Shown here one piece after another: positions 37,801 to 52,800 of a DNA stretch of 64,000 nucleotides. The translations under genes and the position numbers were made by a program. The notes beneath the pieces are model-generated. The model made no database searches. It was given only the letters and a program-made list of their open reading frames with translations, and had not been told where the DNA came from. The DNA is taken from assembly GCA_023055505.1 (NCBI GenBank), contig JALIRH010000003.1:36272842-36336841 (forward strand). The letters run 5' to 3'. Numbering within the stretch: position 1 is the stretch's first letter; every line of letters begins with the position of its first letter. The stretch comes from Callipepla californica brunnescens (lineage: Eukaryota; Chordata; Aves; Galliformes; Odontophoridae).

Positions 37801-40800
37801 TTGCCTCACTCAGTGCTCCGACCAACACAGGAATAATAGTAAACTCATCCTTATGGCTTATAAGTAAAAGAAAAAAGGCTGTAATTTAACTGACATCTTA
37901 AGATGTTTTAGGACTTGCTAACACTTTGCAGAACGTTTTGAAAGGATGCTATCAAACTATAGTTCATATAAGACCATACTACAAAGTTGTTAAAGCCTGA
38001 AACCATTTCAGTTTCAGAGAACAAACCCCCCCCCCCCAAAAAGCATTTTTGCCGCAAAATGAAAACACAAGGCAAGCAAAAAGACAAAGTGAAACCAACC
38101 AATAAAGAGAAAAATCTGTGTACAAGTACTGCCAAAATGTAGACTATTTTTCCAAGGTATACAAAAACACTCACGACACTACCCAGATGTACTCTAGGAG
38201 AAATTTTAAAATGCTGTGGAATTAAAATAAATCAAGAAAAAATGTATTTTTTTTTTCTTCCAAAGCACTCATTAGAAATAGTGGCAGCCAATTTCAAATT
38301 TTACTTTTCCAATTAAATTTAAAAGTTCCATGGAAAACACCCTTTAGTATTTGAGTTTCTTTTATAGGTACCTTTCAAAAAGTAAAGAAAAAAAGTCTGC
38401 TATTCAGAAAGGGTCCTGTAAGAACATCTAATAAACTCTATTAATAAAATCATCATAAATCTCCTAACTCTTTTAGAACAGGTATTCCAATTTTAATATT
38501 TACATATTCGTTCCACTCAATTACTATTGCAGCAACTAATTCTTCTCACTGACCCCTCCTCTCCAAGGTTTTAATTGAGGAACGGGGGACTACAGTAAAA
38601 AAATCCCTACAAAGGATATTATGTTTTCCTTCTGTGCCTTACATTTCTCAACTGCATTTTAATGCACATCATGCACATCCTTGTACCAGAAGTAATTAGC
38701 CTTAGTACCTTTCCATGGCTTTAGCAGTATAAGGCAAATGCATTTCAATACTGTGTTCATCTTCATCGGTCTGTAAAGACATACGCTCAAACATTCCGGT
38801 CTTCCACAGTTCTCCATAAACTGAAAGGAATCAAAAATTATTTATATCATTCTTCCCCCCACACAAACAATCAAGCAAAATACAGTGCACCATTATCAGA
38901 AATAAGCCCAGTAAATCAAAATTACTTGTCTCCAAGAGCTGCCAACACAAACCACTTGATTTCTACATAAATGTAAGATTAAAATTACGTTCAAGTCACA
39001 CTATTTAATTTACAGAATAAAGGCATGTTAAATCAGTCACCTTGTTAGTATAGAGATTAGAACATGAGAAAATATGCATGCATTTGCCTCATCTTTCAAC
39101 TCTTATTTTCCCAAACTACACCATCCTATTTGTTTTTCTAAAGTTAACCAGCTGAGTCATTGTTGGATGTATTACTATTTAATATAGTTCACTATTAACT
39201 GAACTATGAGGTCTAGAGACAGAAAAATCTGATTAAGTAATCCACACCCGTAAGTTATCTTTCATTCTCTAAAGAGAACTGGGTGGTACACAAACAGAGT
39301 GACCTCTGCATCTGAAAACACCATGAGGTGGGTAATCTGTTGTACAGCTCTGCCTCGTTGTCCATTACATGAATGTATTCTACAAAACCTGAAATACTTG
39401 GCACTAAGGAAATTTTTGTAGGCACCGTGCAGGATGCCTGAACTCGCTTTGTTAATCAGTGATGATGAGATAGCAACATAAATTTGGCTAATTAGCTCTC
39501 TTCGGATAAGAATAACTGTATAATTTAGATTTACTCTGAAACACATACAACTCAGAATATTACAGCCATCTTCATTTCATCTTTAAACGTAGTCCCAAAG
39601 ACTAGTCTTTCATGGACTAACGCTAAGTTTTGTAGGTAGTGCACCAATTTAGGAAAAGAGACATGCAATAGAACATCCAAATAAAGGTAGCTTTTGTTCC
39701 TTTATAAGAAACACACTCAAACCATCTAAAGTATGGTGGCTTTTTGCAGATAGGATACTTCAGAAAATGCTGAAACAAGCATATGGAGGGGCTACTACTT
39801 TAATGTAACACCTGTTAATTTTCTGATTGCTTTTTAAGATTTGTCAAGAGGTGAAAACTCTCACTGGTATAAAACTATTACTTAAATAAAGACTGAGAAT
39901 TCTTCACATGTAGAAGCAAAAGACAAAGATCTTAATATATTAGTGCCCGCAACCACCAGGATCTTCAGTAAGTTAGCTTTCATTGGAGTAAGAAGTTTTC
40001 CATTTGTATGCCACAGAAAAGCAATGACGTCCCCAAGACCACAAGGGTCCTCAGCTCTGCACTGCTGCAGTTAATTCTAAAACCCCAGCAGCTGACAGCA
40101 AGTAATCTTTATTGTACACTTACTCTTTTGGTCAATTCGGAGATCATACAGAGGTGTTCTATAAATGTCCACACTGGAAAGTGCACATCGGGAAAGGGGC
40201 ACATGATGAGAAGGCCCAAGAATGAAAATTTTTCGGCTACAAAAATAAACAAAAATCAACAAAAAAGTCCAGAATTTAGACAACAGCAACTGTACAGAGA
40301 CTTGGTTTAGAGTGACAAGTTCAATAAAAACACTGACATAGAAGTGATACTTTCAGCAGTTACCTGGTGGTTAATAGCAGCATTTTGTTCTATTACGCAT
40401 CAAACCACGGATCAATCCCTGATCCAGTCTTATTCAGTAACTCAGAAGCAATCATAAGATCAGTGCAATAACACTTCATGTAGCTTTAAACCTCTTAAAC
40501 AGATTATATACCAGCTCTAATCACCTAGCAATTGACTGGACTCATCTGAAGGCAGAATTATACAGTACAGCCCTTTGGTCCAAGGAGAGAACCAAAAATC
40601 TAACTCAACCTTCAGTTATACACTGTCAGCAATTATGGGTACGCATCCTTAAATTAGGGTTATAGATTTATCACCCATTCAGTGCTGTTAGACAGTTTAC
40701 TTGACTAGCCTTTCTTCAAGTTTTACCAAATTCCACTTTAAGCTACACTCAAATGGTGTATTTGTCCAGCTGGTGCATCAAAAACAGGGATCTGGATCTA

Positions 40801-43800
40801 TGCACTCATGGCTTCAGCTGATATTGTCATATTCCACCTATCATCACGATATTATTTCATGAAGCCATCAGTTCCTGGCTCTTGCTTAGCTGTTAGGAGC
40901 TCTTCTGCCAAAGAACTTCAGAAAAATCTACAGGAAATTCAGCTTTTCAGAATCAGGATCATATGATGTTTCTGCACTGAACTAAAACGGTGGAGACATG
41001 AAAAGATTTTCATTTATTTTTTCTTGCACACAGAATAAAAGCAAAACTAAAATACTACGGCTCTTTACAGAGCTCATAAAAACAAAAAATCCAAATGAGC
41101 AATACTTCAGTTGAAAGACTAATTACACTCTAGTGAATCCTAGACATCCCATGTAATAAAACAGCAAGTGATCCAGAAAGTTCAATTAACTGTGTCACTG
41201 AACCTGGGGAATGCAACTTGATTCAGAAGTTTTAGAGAAACCTGTTCTCTGGCACACTATAAGTTATCTTCACTTTGTTTACAATAGTTTAGAGTGTACG
41301 CTATCATCATCTTTGGGAGTATTCTATTTATCTCATAAGCAACTGATAGACAGAGACAGTTTTTAGACTGGCACTGCAAGATGCATACAGTGAGTAAATA
41401 GTGGAGACGTTTTAGAGTTCTTATTGAAGAAATGTTGCAGTCAAAACAGGTAAGAATTGTATTTCTTTCTAGAAATAAGTATTAGATTAAAATCTCTTTA
41501 CATTTTTAGATGCAGGCACAGACTACTGTAGTATTTTTTTTTTGTGTGTGTTATTTTTAAGCCTGTGCCAACACAAGCTCATTTAAAACTACTGCAACAA
41601 GCACCTTTAACTGACTTTAAATATGATATGCGCGCAATGGTTACTTTTTCTCCACAGCAGAAGAGAATCCTGGTAGCATTCAGCCCATAATCCTGCACTG
41701 AAAAACCAATGCAGAATTGTGATCAAATACTTCAGTGTACTTAAAAGTAAACAAAACCTCCCACAAAAGTAAAATAAAAACAAAGATACCTTGTAACCAG
41801 AAAGATACAAAATAGCTCAGGCTCTTAGAAAATCAAGGAAACATTGAGCAGTAAAGCAGATTTCTCATTATTATTTGTTAAAAGAACAACTTTAACCCCT
41901 CCCAAGTAGAAATGTAACTACCAAGAGATCTCAAAATCTTAAAATATTGGTTTACATGTTCTTCCTCAACAATACCACACTTTAGCTTCTAAGATTCAAA
42001 CAATTTGAGCACTATGAGATATAAAATGTAGAAAAAAGATATATAAAGGGCAAAACAAAAAGAACTGCTTAGTCTTCATCTTAAGATTTCTAAAGAAAAT
42101 GTTTAATACTTACGTGATATTAGGATCTACTTGTTTGTAAGCATGGGCTGCACAAGATCCACAATAGGTATATCCTGCATGGCTGTAAATCAAGTTAAAC
42201 AGCATTAACTATGTTTAACATTTTGTACAATGCATATAATATTTACACTGCTATTAAATATTACCGTCTTTATCCCCTAAAAACAGCAAGAATAATCCCC
42301 AACCATTTCATGGACCAGCTGGAGAACACTGTTCTAATACTGAATGCACGCATCACATATTCGTAAAAGAGCTAGCTGTAAACATTAAGCAGGCCTCCTT
42401 AATCAAAGCACCTTTCATTATTCATAAAAGATAAAGTAAGTCCACTATACAACTGTGTACTATCAGAAGCTATTAGTAATGCTGAGCATGTTATTTCCAC
42501 ATCTAATGGTTGCACTGTGTTAGAGGAAGCTTTCCTAACCACATATGTGTAACTGAACATGGAGGAGAGTAGTAGAGTTGGCAAAAGCAAACTATGTGTT
42601 ACAACAGCAAAAAGAATATTCCATCAATGATGAACATCACTTCAGCAACAGTGTAAATGGGCACAAGGAAGGGAGTGGAATCCGGCACGATGCATGTACA
42701 CAGATGATATCCTGGAGCAACTTATCCTCAAAATTATCCCCAGATTTTACTTCAAAAGGGGACGCTACTGCACGCTAGAGACTGAAACTTAGTGAATCAG
42801 CAAGGTCAACAGAGCCTTCAAAAGGTTTCCTCTGATGCAAGTTCTTTTGTCCTTCACAAAAATTTTATTAGCCATGTCCTATTTTACAGGGGTCAAAACA
42901 AAGGCATCGATGAATGAAGCAATTCAGCTAGACCACAGAAGTATCTCCTGCAGTACTGGAAAAAGAATCCAGGTTATCTTAGCTGCAGCTGGAAGGCCCT
43001 TCTCCAGATATTCCTGCAAGGAAAGACCACGCTACACTTGGGACAACTTCTCCCATGGATTCAATACTATTATGGAATACTTCTAACATTATGCTACAAC
43101 AGGAAATACATGAAGTTAATTAAGGTGTATTTTCTAGTATTTCCTTCCTGCTCACAACAAATTGGAACAATTAACACCTTTCTTCATATATATATACACA
43201 TCTCCACCACTGTCATTAAGCTTAGTTCCACCTAAATAACTTCGATGACACTTGTTTTTCCTGTAGACCAAAGCAAGTCAAAACAACAACAAAAGCAAAC
43301 CATTTTGGATTGCTGGAAAATGTTTCAATACAGTTTTTAGCTCTGCAAAATTGTTTTCTATTGCTGACTTTAAAAAATATATACAGATAGCTTTCAATGA
43401 CATAACTGCACTGAACGAGCAGTCATCTTAGGCTACCACTCTACCTCTTATCTTATTGGATCACAAGAGAAAGATTATTTCTTCGATCCATCTGCAAAAG
43501 GAAACTGATCATATACCAACATTATCATAGATTTATGCTGCTTCCACATCATTTTTTAAATATTATTTATAAACAACATTGCAGTCCTCTCAGCTAGTCA
43601 AGCCCTATCCAGTTCCCAAAAATCACTCAGAATAAGTATGTGTTTAGCAAATTAAACATTACATACAACAAAAACAGACTTCAAACTTACGGTGCAATAA
43701 TGGCTCTAGCAGGTCTCTTTGTGGACTGTACTTGAGAAAGCCAGCCTTCTAGTTGTGCATTCAGCTGGGGTCCTATAATGACAAAGAAATACTGAAGCCA

Positions 43801-46800
43801 TAGAAAAAAAAATCTAGAACACTTCCATAATAAACAAATAAAGTAAAACATTTAAAGTAATCTTAAACTTCAAGGTCTCAGTCTAGAGAAAGTGTAAACA
43901 TTTCAGGTACATCGGTTTTGAAGTCCACACTACAGGAGTTTCAAACTCCCAGACTCTGAAGTTCGTTTATTCTACATCCATGTGCTGTCTGGATTGATGC
44001 ACATCATTAGAAAGCATGGCTACTGATCTCAAAAGGGAGCCCAGTAGATTATTTATTACTGTGGGAATCACATTCCCAGAAGACAACGTATGCCAAGAGA
44101 GACTGATAGGGAAATACGGTACACCCTACAAAACTGAGATGCTGATGGCCAATGGCAATAATGTTATCAAGCAATACGGAATACAAAGCATGACCAAGAA
44201 TGCTGTAAGCTGGAAAAACTGTAAATAGACAGAAGATAACTAAAAAACAACGCCAGTATTAATTCCACAACAGCTTCCTATCAATAGACACGTACTACGA
44301 GTACATATACTTCTTGACAATAACCTAACTACATATTTCACAACCATGTTCCACTGACCAGATCTCAAGCTGACAGCTCTCTCCAGAGCTGCCTACAGCT
44401 AAACAAAATGTTGCCAAGGTGTCAGCTTTTGTAGAAGGGGATGATGGGGGTGAAGGACTTCCTTTGTGGCTGTAAAGACTTCCAACTTCTTACAGGTAGA
44501 AGCTGAACACTTACTGCAACACCTTTCCTCTCCAGGGCCTCAGATGCAGCCTACATCTTTAATGTGCCAAATTTAACAGATTCATAGATACATTAGGTTG
44601 GAAAGGACCTACAAGATCATCTAGTCCAACCATCCTCCTACCACCATCCCTACCCACCAAGCTACTAAATCAAATCCCTTAGCACCTTATAATGTGCCAT
44701 GCTCTAATACAGTAACGTTATAAAACAGTATCTGTCCAAAGTACCTACATAATTTTGTTCTACTGATTCTACTGTACACTTTTAAAATTAAAAAAAAGAC
44801 TTTTTAATCTCTCAAAACACGTGCAAGAACTTCCTAAAAAATAAAAAAGCAAGCTCTTTAGGAAAGAACTCCTTCAAACATCTGCAAACCAGAGACTTAA
44901 ACAACCCATGAATCAGTCCCATCTTAGCCCTTCTCCCCCAGAAGAGCCCAGTGGCAGTGCAACAGCAGAAATGCCAGGAGCTTTCAGGCAGCCTGAGACA
45001 GACCCGAACTCATCCCCACCTACGACATGTGTTTGGCCTTCCTCTGTTACTTCTCCAGCAGCTATTTTTGATTAAGAAGGCGGTTAAGGCGATTTATCTT
45101 TCATTAAGACAAATCAGGTAACTCACTGAACAGTTTAAAGACAAGGTGCAGGATTTCAGGTGATTTTCTAGAATTCCATATGATTGTTCAAAGAGTACCA
45201 AAACTTCTACTCTTACAGTGCAGTAGAAGTAAGGTATCCAGTTTGCTTAGTCTGCTGGTACAGACCTTTTTCTTACAGGCAATAAAAGCACTAACAAGTC
45301 TGTGCAACTTCTGTCAGTGTTTACCCAAGCACCAAGTAACAAATTTGCTTTTTGGACTTATTTTTCCCCCTTTAATGCAATTACATGGTGACTTTTGAGA
45401 TCATTAACTTTGACCTAATGCAAGCTTCCACATCAACTAATACATGTTCTAATTCAAACTAATTTTGAGAATACGTGTAAGTAATCAAATCCTTCTCCAA
45501 AGGAAGTACACAAATGAAAATATGAAAAAAACAAAACAAAAAAAACCAAAACACCCAGCATATCCATCCAACCATTTAACTAAAATCAAACCTAAATAAA
45601 CCCCAGTACCCCAAGAGAACTCAGGTTACTGATGGGATTACAGCCTACCTGCAGCTCCCTGTTCTTACAAATATTTAAGGGGATATTCTAGCACAGTAAT
45701 TTCCTTGTTACAAAGTTACCCAGGGACGGAAAGCAACTGGTAGCATCAACTTAAACTGTTCAGAGAGGTTTTTCTTCCAGTTTATCAAACATGACAGCAC
45801 TTAAGGCTAAAGTCAAAATATTTGAATTGAATATATACAATATAAATAAACCCACATTATCACAGTAGGTATGCTTTGCCATATGGGATGATACCATAGG
45901 AGATGAATAGTGCTGTAAGTTTTGTTCGTATGTGAGTGTAAGTTAAAATAGAAAAAAGCTCTTGCTAACAGTCCCCAGATAAGTGAAACAATCAGCTCCT
46001 CAGCTGAAAGTGCTGCCTGTCTAACCTTGTGCTGTAGCGGTGGGAAGGAAGAGAGGTTCCTGCCTCTTTGGCAGCAGGTAGAAAGCCCAGCCTGGGAAAG
46101 CTGGCAGACAGAGCAACTGCTTTTTAAGGGCTCAGAAAGCCTGCTGGATGCTACTTCTATGAACAGTCAGCATGCTTTAGCATTGATACTGTAAGATGAG
46201 ACCTCTCCTTGACTGAAGAAAGATTAGGCAAAAAACTGCAAGCTTCACTGAAACACGTAATAGTAAGACAGGATTTCAATCCTATGAAATAAGGTATAAG
46301 TAATGTCAACATTCTTTAGTTACGTGTCTATGGATATTTCACATCCTGTTCTGCTTAGCAAACTGGCAGAAATTTTGCCAAATTAAGAATAATTGTGAGT
46401 ACAGACCAAGACTCCAGCAGACAGGTGTACAGAGACAGCTACAGGCACAGTTGGTTCAAGTTTCCTGCCTAGAAGCTGAACTTATTTTTACAATCAACAT
46501 CATCCAATGCAGTGCGCGTTACCCCATGAATCAGACACCCGGCACTCACAGCCTTTGGTTCATCACCCCCATTTACACTTGTCACAGAGCAGGCTTTGTA
46601 CATCTCACCAAGGCAACACATGTTCCACACAGCCAAGCTCACGCTGTTGGATGAGACTGAAGTGCTCATACACTGCACGTCCGCACAATACATTGGAAAC
46701 TTGCTCTGGACACAGGAGCCAACATTACCAGTGCAAAGCCTATTTTCAGGCTGGTGGCCTGAAGTCTCATTCACAGTGAGTGTCACTTCTATTGGCAGAG

Positions 46801-49800
46801 CATAATGCTCAATCAAAATTCTGAGCAGCGCGTGGGACAGCTGCCTGATCTCTCAGTTGCACATACACAGCACCTGCAGCAGTACAAGTAGCAGTGGAGC
46901 ACAGTAACACTGTCCGTGCTTTCTTTTCAGAACATGGCCAATTACTGGATATTTACTACGTGAAAACACACCCTGTTCCCAGTTTTTACACTACTTTCAG
47001 CCTTTGTCTACCATGCCATGTGCTGTTCTACAGGAACCAAACCTCTTCTTCACTGCACCTTATTCCTTAGATCTTTTCATTACCTTTACGCTTTCAAGCA
47101 CACAGAGCTTAGAAGCACTTCTAATAAATTCTATAGCAGAGTTAAGTCTCTAGTTTTGTGCCCAGTTAGAAAAACCAAGGTCAGTAACAGTGAAACCTTG
47201 AGGGCTACCACAAATCAGTTTCATGACACGCTGGGGGAACTACTATCCCCACAGCTTTGGAAGAGAGTCAAAACCGATCCAACTGTCAGGCAAATTTCAG
47301 TTTGAAGTGCAACAGAGGACTAACTGGTTTCTCCCCTTAGTTCCAACTGCAGAAATAGAGCAGTTGTTTTAAAGAATACAGGTCTCACTTGAAAAAAAAA
47401 AAAAAATCTTTGTTTCAAACAGCAAAGGCCAAATTCTTGAATAAAGAACAAGCTTTGTACAGACAAAGACTGGAATTTGACAGGAATAGGAAATGGTTTT
47501 CAGAGGCTTGTGTTGATGAGCACATTCTCTGCTGCTATGAAATAGACATTTCCAATACTGAATACTGATGAAATACTGAGATCAGCCTAAGAGCAAGACA
47601 AATTTACTTACGCAAATTACAGGACTGCAAAAGAAAACATTAAGATACAAATGAAGATTATGCTTACAATATATAAATACCTAATTTACACACTGCACGA
47701 TAAACATAAAACAGCAGGTAATGCTTGAATGAGGGAAAATAAAACTGAAGCCCTAACACTGAAATCTCCTTTGGTGGCGTTTCCCACTAGCACATTCCAG
47801 CTTTTCTGTACTCTACCTGTTCCAATTTGCTTCATGGAAAGCTATTGGGAAATAAATAATCAAACACCGTCTCCGTCCATTATGAACATCAGCCAACACA
47901 CACCTACTTAACTTTATGAAATCCTTCCCAACTAGGCCCTTCAGAGACCAAACAAATGACCTTCTGTTTTGCAGCTCCAACAAAGTGATTTAGCCTCTAA
48001 TGCGGAACACTTAGGTGCTAAATGTAATCAGAATTTGTGGAAGCATTCACGAGGTGATACTTGCAGGACTGTTTTAGAAGCACACCAAACATAAAGCTCT
48101 TTTTCAATTTTATTCGTACCGTGAAAGCTGAAGCTTTACTTTCTTTACTTGGAGTATCTTGATTTCAAGTCTCAGTGACCCAGCTAGAAACAACAGCCAG
48201 GAAAGTGTATTTAAAATTACTTCAGTATGCTTTTCACCGCACAGTGTTGAATAGTACAGTCTGTATGTTAATGCCATATTACATGCTTAAGTTGTAAGAG
48301 ATCCAGCTACAATGCATCCACTTTCCCCATGAAATTTCTAAGACAGAAAGAAGATGAAACGGAGAAAAAGATGACATTATTTAATACTAATTAACGCTGC
48401 AAAGCTAATAGTGAATTTTCAAGATGGAACAATTAGTTGTTTACAGATTTCAAGATAAAAACGGTTGTGCTTGGCTGTACCTGGAATACTCCAGCTAATG
48501 TCACAAAAGAAGGATTTCATGACCAGTAATTAATTATACTGCAGACATTAGTGAAAAGAGCTGAGTACAGCAGCATCAGGTCACTACTTCCTCTCAATTT
48601 ACTGTCCCTCACTTACATTTTTTACATTTTTGTCCCCAAAATGCAGGCAGCAGGCCTGGCAAAGATACATGCATTCAGGAAGACAATGGCTGAGCAGAAA
48701 TGGCTGTAACTGATGAATGCACCTTTTCTGATATTGGTGAGAAGAGAACACCAGACAACCATAAGGTTCAACCCCCCACTCAAACATCTATATGGAGACA
48801 GACCATTTACTTGGCTCGTCACACAAAATAGCTCGGAAGTGCAATGGTCTTAAAAGTCAATGCAGTATTTGCATTGCATCAAAGCAATGGTCAAAGGATT
48901 TGGTACAGGCTACCAGTAGCCACACTCTGATCACAAGGCTTAGTCAAAGAGAACAGAAATTAACCATATCTAACACAACGACAAACCTGTTTTACAGAAC
49001 AAATTTCAACTCATGCAGTATTGTCATTCACACAGTCGATTTGATTTTGCTCATGTGATTCGGAACAACTTACTCAAGTCCTTTGTGTTCTGTTTATATC
49101 AGCATGCCACTGACTGGAGAAAGTTTGAGACAAGAAGACTTATCACACACTCTATTAAGGAGTGCTACAGTATTCGATCAGCACTTCAGGAGCCAGGCAA
49201 GGCAGGCTAGCTGCCAGCAAATGAAGTGCATTAAGTACCTTGTGTGACATCTCACCTGTAATGGCATGCTACACAAAGTAAGGAGAAAAGATAAGTGGAT
49301 ATACAAAGAATATTTATTCTCATTTAAGGCATGCATGGATCAATGCCCCACAGAACTGGCCAGGTTGGGTGGGGCCCTGTGCAACCTGATTTAGTACCTG
49401 ATCTAGTGGCTGACAACCCTGCCTCTGGCAGGGGGGTTGGAACCTGCTAATCCTTCAGGTCCTTTCCAACCCAAGCCATTCTACAACTCTATCTAGGAAT
49501 GCATCCATCCTGCATTTTGTGTCACGGAAAAATTATGTCATTTTTGTTTCATGTTGTCCCTAATCTTCTCCTTTCCCCTGCTGGTCAAAATCAATTTCTC
49601 AAGAGATCTGAATGCAAGGCGATTGAATTAACCCAGCGGGATTTTCTTCCAAAAATAAATCATTCTACTATTTTTCACCACAGAATGATAATACTTCAGA
49701 AATTATATATCTCTCTCTCTCTGTGAGAACGGTGCCACAGGTTCATCGTTTTGTCTACATTAGTATGCTTTTATTTCGTTTTTGCAAGCAGTTTTAGCAG

Positions 49801-52800
49801 CCACCATACATCAGGTTGCCAGGCCAGAGAAGTGATGGCACGTCACATACTATTTTAGACTTCTAATGGAAAAAACAAAAACAGACATCAGATCAAACAA
49901 AAACAAAGAACAAACAAAAACAAACAAATAGGTTACTTAGACCAGTAGTCTAACAGCAATGGTCCTAACAGTACATTTCTGCAGCTTGCCTGCAGAGCTT
50001 CCCTATTTCAGTGCTGCTGCTAAGTAGGAGGAACACTGATTCTAACTGTCTCGTCAAGCAGATCTCATTAGACAAATGCTCCACAAGCCCACATCTGAAG
50101 TCCATTAACACGCTACACAGGACTGAGGTGGAATGAGCATGAACTTCCCCCACATCAAAAGCTCTAGAAGACATGTAAAGTTCTATCATCATCCAGTACT
50201 CAGCTGGAGAAATTTATTAAGGAGCTTGCTTTTTAAGTTCTCTTCCACAATAGCACAGTAAGAACAAAGAACACTTCGGAAGTCAAATGCTACCACCACC
50301 ATGAAGCACCCTCCAGCTTCATCAGTGAGAAGTTGCAGTGCTTCCTGCCTGCAACATCACCCTCCCCCCCCCCCAACAACAAAGGTGTTTACTAGATATG
50401 ACATACTAATGTGTAGGCACGCCCAGATGTGCATAATCATGAAGCCAGTCTCAACAGCTCTGAAAAGTTTATTAGCATCACACAATTAGGTGATGTGTTC
50501 TCACTAGAATGCCGTGTATGTTTATATTTTCCAAGGCAAAACAGCCAAGCAATACATATTCCATAGCTGGAGAAAACAAAGAGGAATCATGGTTTATTCT
50601 CAGCTGAAGCAATTGCTGCCCTAGAAAATGACTGGTCTCTAAAGAGAATGAACAGTATTTCTCGTAAACCCTTTTAAGGGCATCCTTTCAAGGATATCCT
50701 TCGGCCACAATGCTGCTTTCCATTTCAGATCTGTTCTTCATCCTCTTCTCCCTCAGCTTCCAGGGTCCTCTCTTCAGTTTACTTAATCCTTACCTTCCCA
50801 GATCAGACACCTACAGTTTTTTGAACATGTCCTTCGAGAACCATGTTTCTGATTGCCCTTTTGGACAGAAAAAGGATAGTAATAGTAATATTAACTACAG
50901 AGAAGGATGGGAATTTCCAGATAAGCATGCTTGCTCTGCACAAGGGAGCTCAGCTCCAGAGAAATAAAACAGTTCTCAGGAAATGGGAAGCTAAAATGCT
51001 AACCAGTTGAATATAACCCAACAAATTGCTTCTGGGCCAGGATGGTAAGCACAAAGAGTGTAGGTAGGAGGACTTGACAAGACAATCCCTGCAGAATCAC
51101 AGGAATGCAAAGAACTATCGCAATTCGATGTCTAATTATGCACATATCCTCTCAGTCCTCACCTGTTTCCTGTTCGCTTTTTATAGACCCTCCTAAGTGG
51201 AATTCAAAAATGCATCCCCAGACAGCAAACCACAGGTAGCTCCCATTCTGCTTCATCACACACCCTGTGTAAACAGGGCATGACAGCTCTACAGAAAGGG
51301 ACATTAAATCACCTCACAGGTTAAAAAGAAAAAAGAAAAAAAAAAACACCCAAAATTTCCAGTCTATGCAACATTAACCACCAACCCCAAAGGCACACAC
51401 GAGCAGCTGCAATTTAACTTGTCAGAAGTACCATCAGCACAACTAGTTACAACAGGATTCCCTTTAATATCCTTGTTTTGTTGTTTTCCTGCAGGGAGGT
51501 GCCTGGGCAGCCACCCCACCCCACCCCTCCCCAGCCATAAATAGCCACAGGCAGTCCAAGGGCTTCTGGTTGTCCCACTGCAGACAAGTCCTACTGGCCA
51601 AACTGGTCACACACACCTACGGAGATGCAGTCTCACAGAACTACCTGCTGAATTAGCATAGGAGAGGAAAAAAAAAAATAAAATAAAAGCCAAACAGCAC
51701 TTATGCCTTGCAAATTACTTATGAGGCAACAGTTAGATCTGGTTTCATTTGCAACCCGGTACGAAGTCCGATCAAACAAACTACAAAATGTACGCTAAAT
51801 CCTTCAGCAGTTCTACCTGGCAAAGCAGTTTTCTGCCATATTTGTTAATAAATGAAACGACAAGTAGCACAAAGCTATGTGATAGCACCGTCACCCAGTC
51901 TTAACATTCTGGCGTCTTCACGCACGGTAAAATACCTCTGTCACAGTCTTGCTGGCTTGCTACAGAACAACTACCTTCCTCTCCAAACAACTGGAAAACT
52001 AACTGCAAGCCGTCTGCTCCAGACGCACGTTTGAGGCCCGTTTTGCAACGGACACGGCCCTCGTGCCTCGAATCTGAGGCTCAGAAGGAAGACAGTCATT
52101 CTCTATTGTTGTCTGGAAGCACACAGCCACAGCCGACAGCCCCGCTCCTTATCTCGCAGCCTGCATCTTCCGGTATCACCTCCCCCGTGTATTTCTTTAC
52201 TTCCTTTCCAGTTTTTTGCCTCATACCTTATTCATTGCTTTCTGAAGGAGAGAGGAACTGCCTCGTTACAGCCAGGAGGAGTATTTTTTATAAAGGAGTA
52301 TCCTTTATAGATGTCAGCTTGGATTCTGACCAGATAGAGGGCTTTGACTGCACCCCTCCCCTCTCTCTGCACCCCAGGTGTTCTCGACAAGAACCTCTGC
52401 CTCACCCACATTTCTGCAACGGTCTTTACCCCCAAGGCCAGCAGCAGACTGTCCCCTGCGTGTCACTTCAGTAACAGCTGTGGAAACACAAGCAGGAGTT
52501 CCCACACAGCTCCAAAACCCAGCAGAGGGTATCGCCACGCACACGTGCGTATAAACGGAGCCATTCCTGAAGGGTCCTGCCTCCTGCTGGGAGGGTGGAG
52601 AGCTCCCCCGTGCCAACACACCACCTCCCTTCTGTTCTTATCGTACAAATCTCACTTTTTAAAAAGCGACGGAGCCCACTCTGTACAAGCGCCGGCACAG
52701 AAGGAGCCTCGGAGGGGCAGCCACGAGTCGGGCCGCAGGAAGACAACGAAGCCTTCCAACACCCGGCCCAGCACCGACCCCCCGCAGCACAGGCTCCGCG

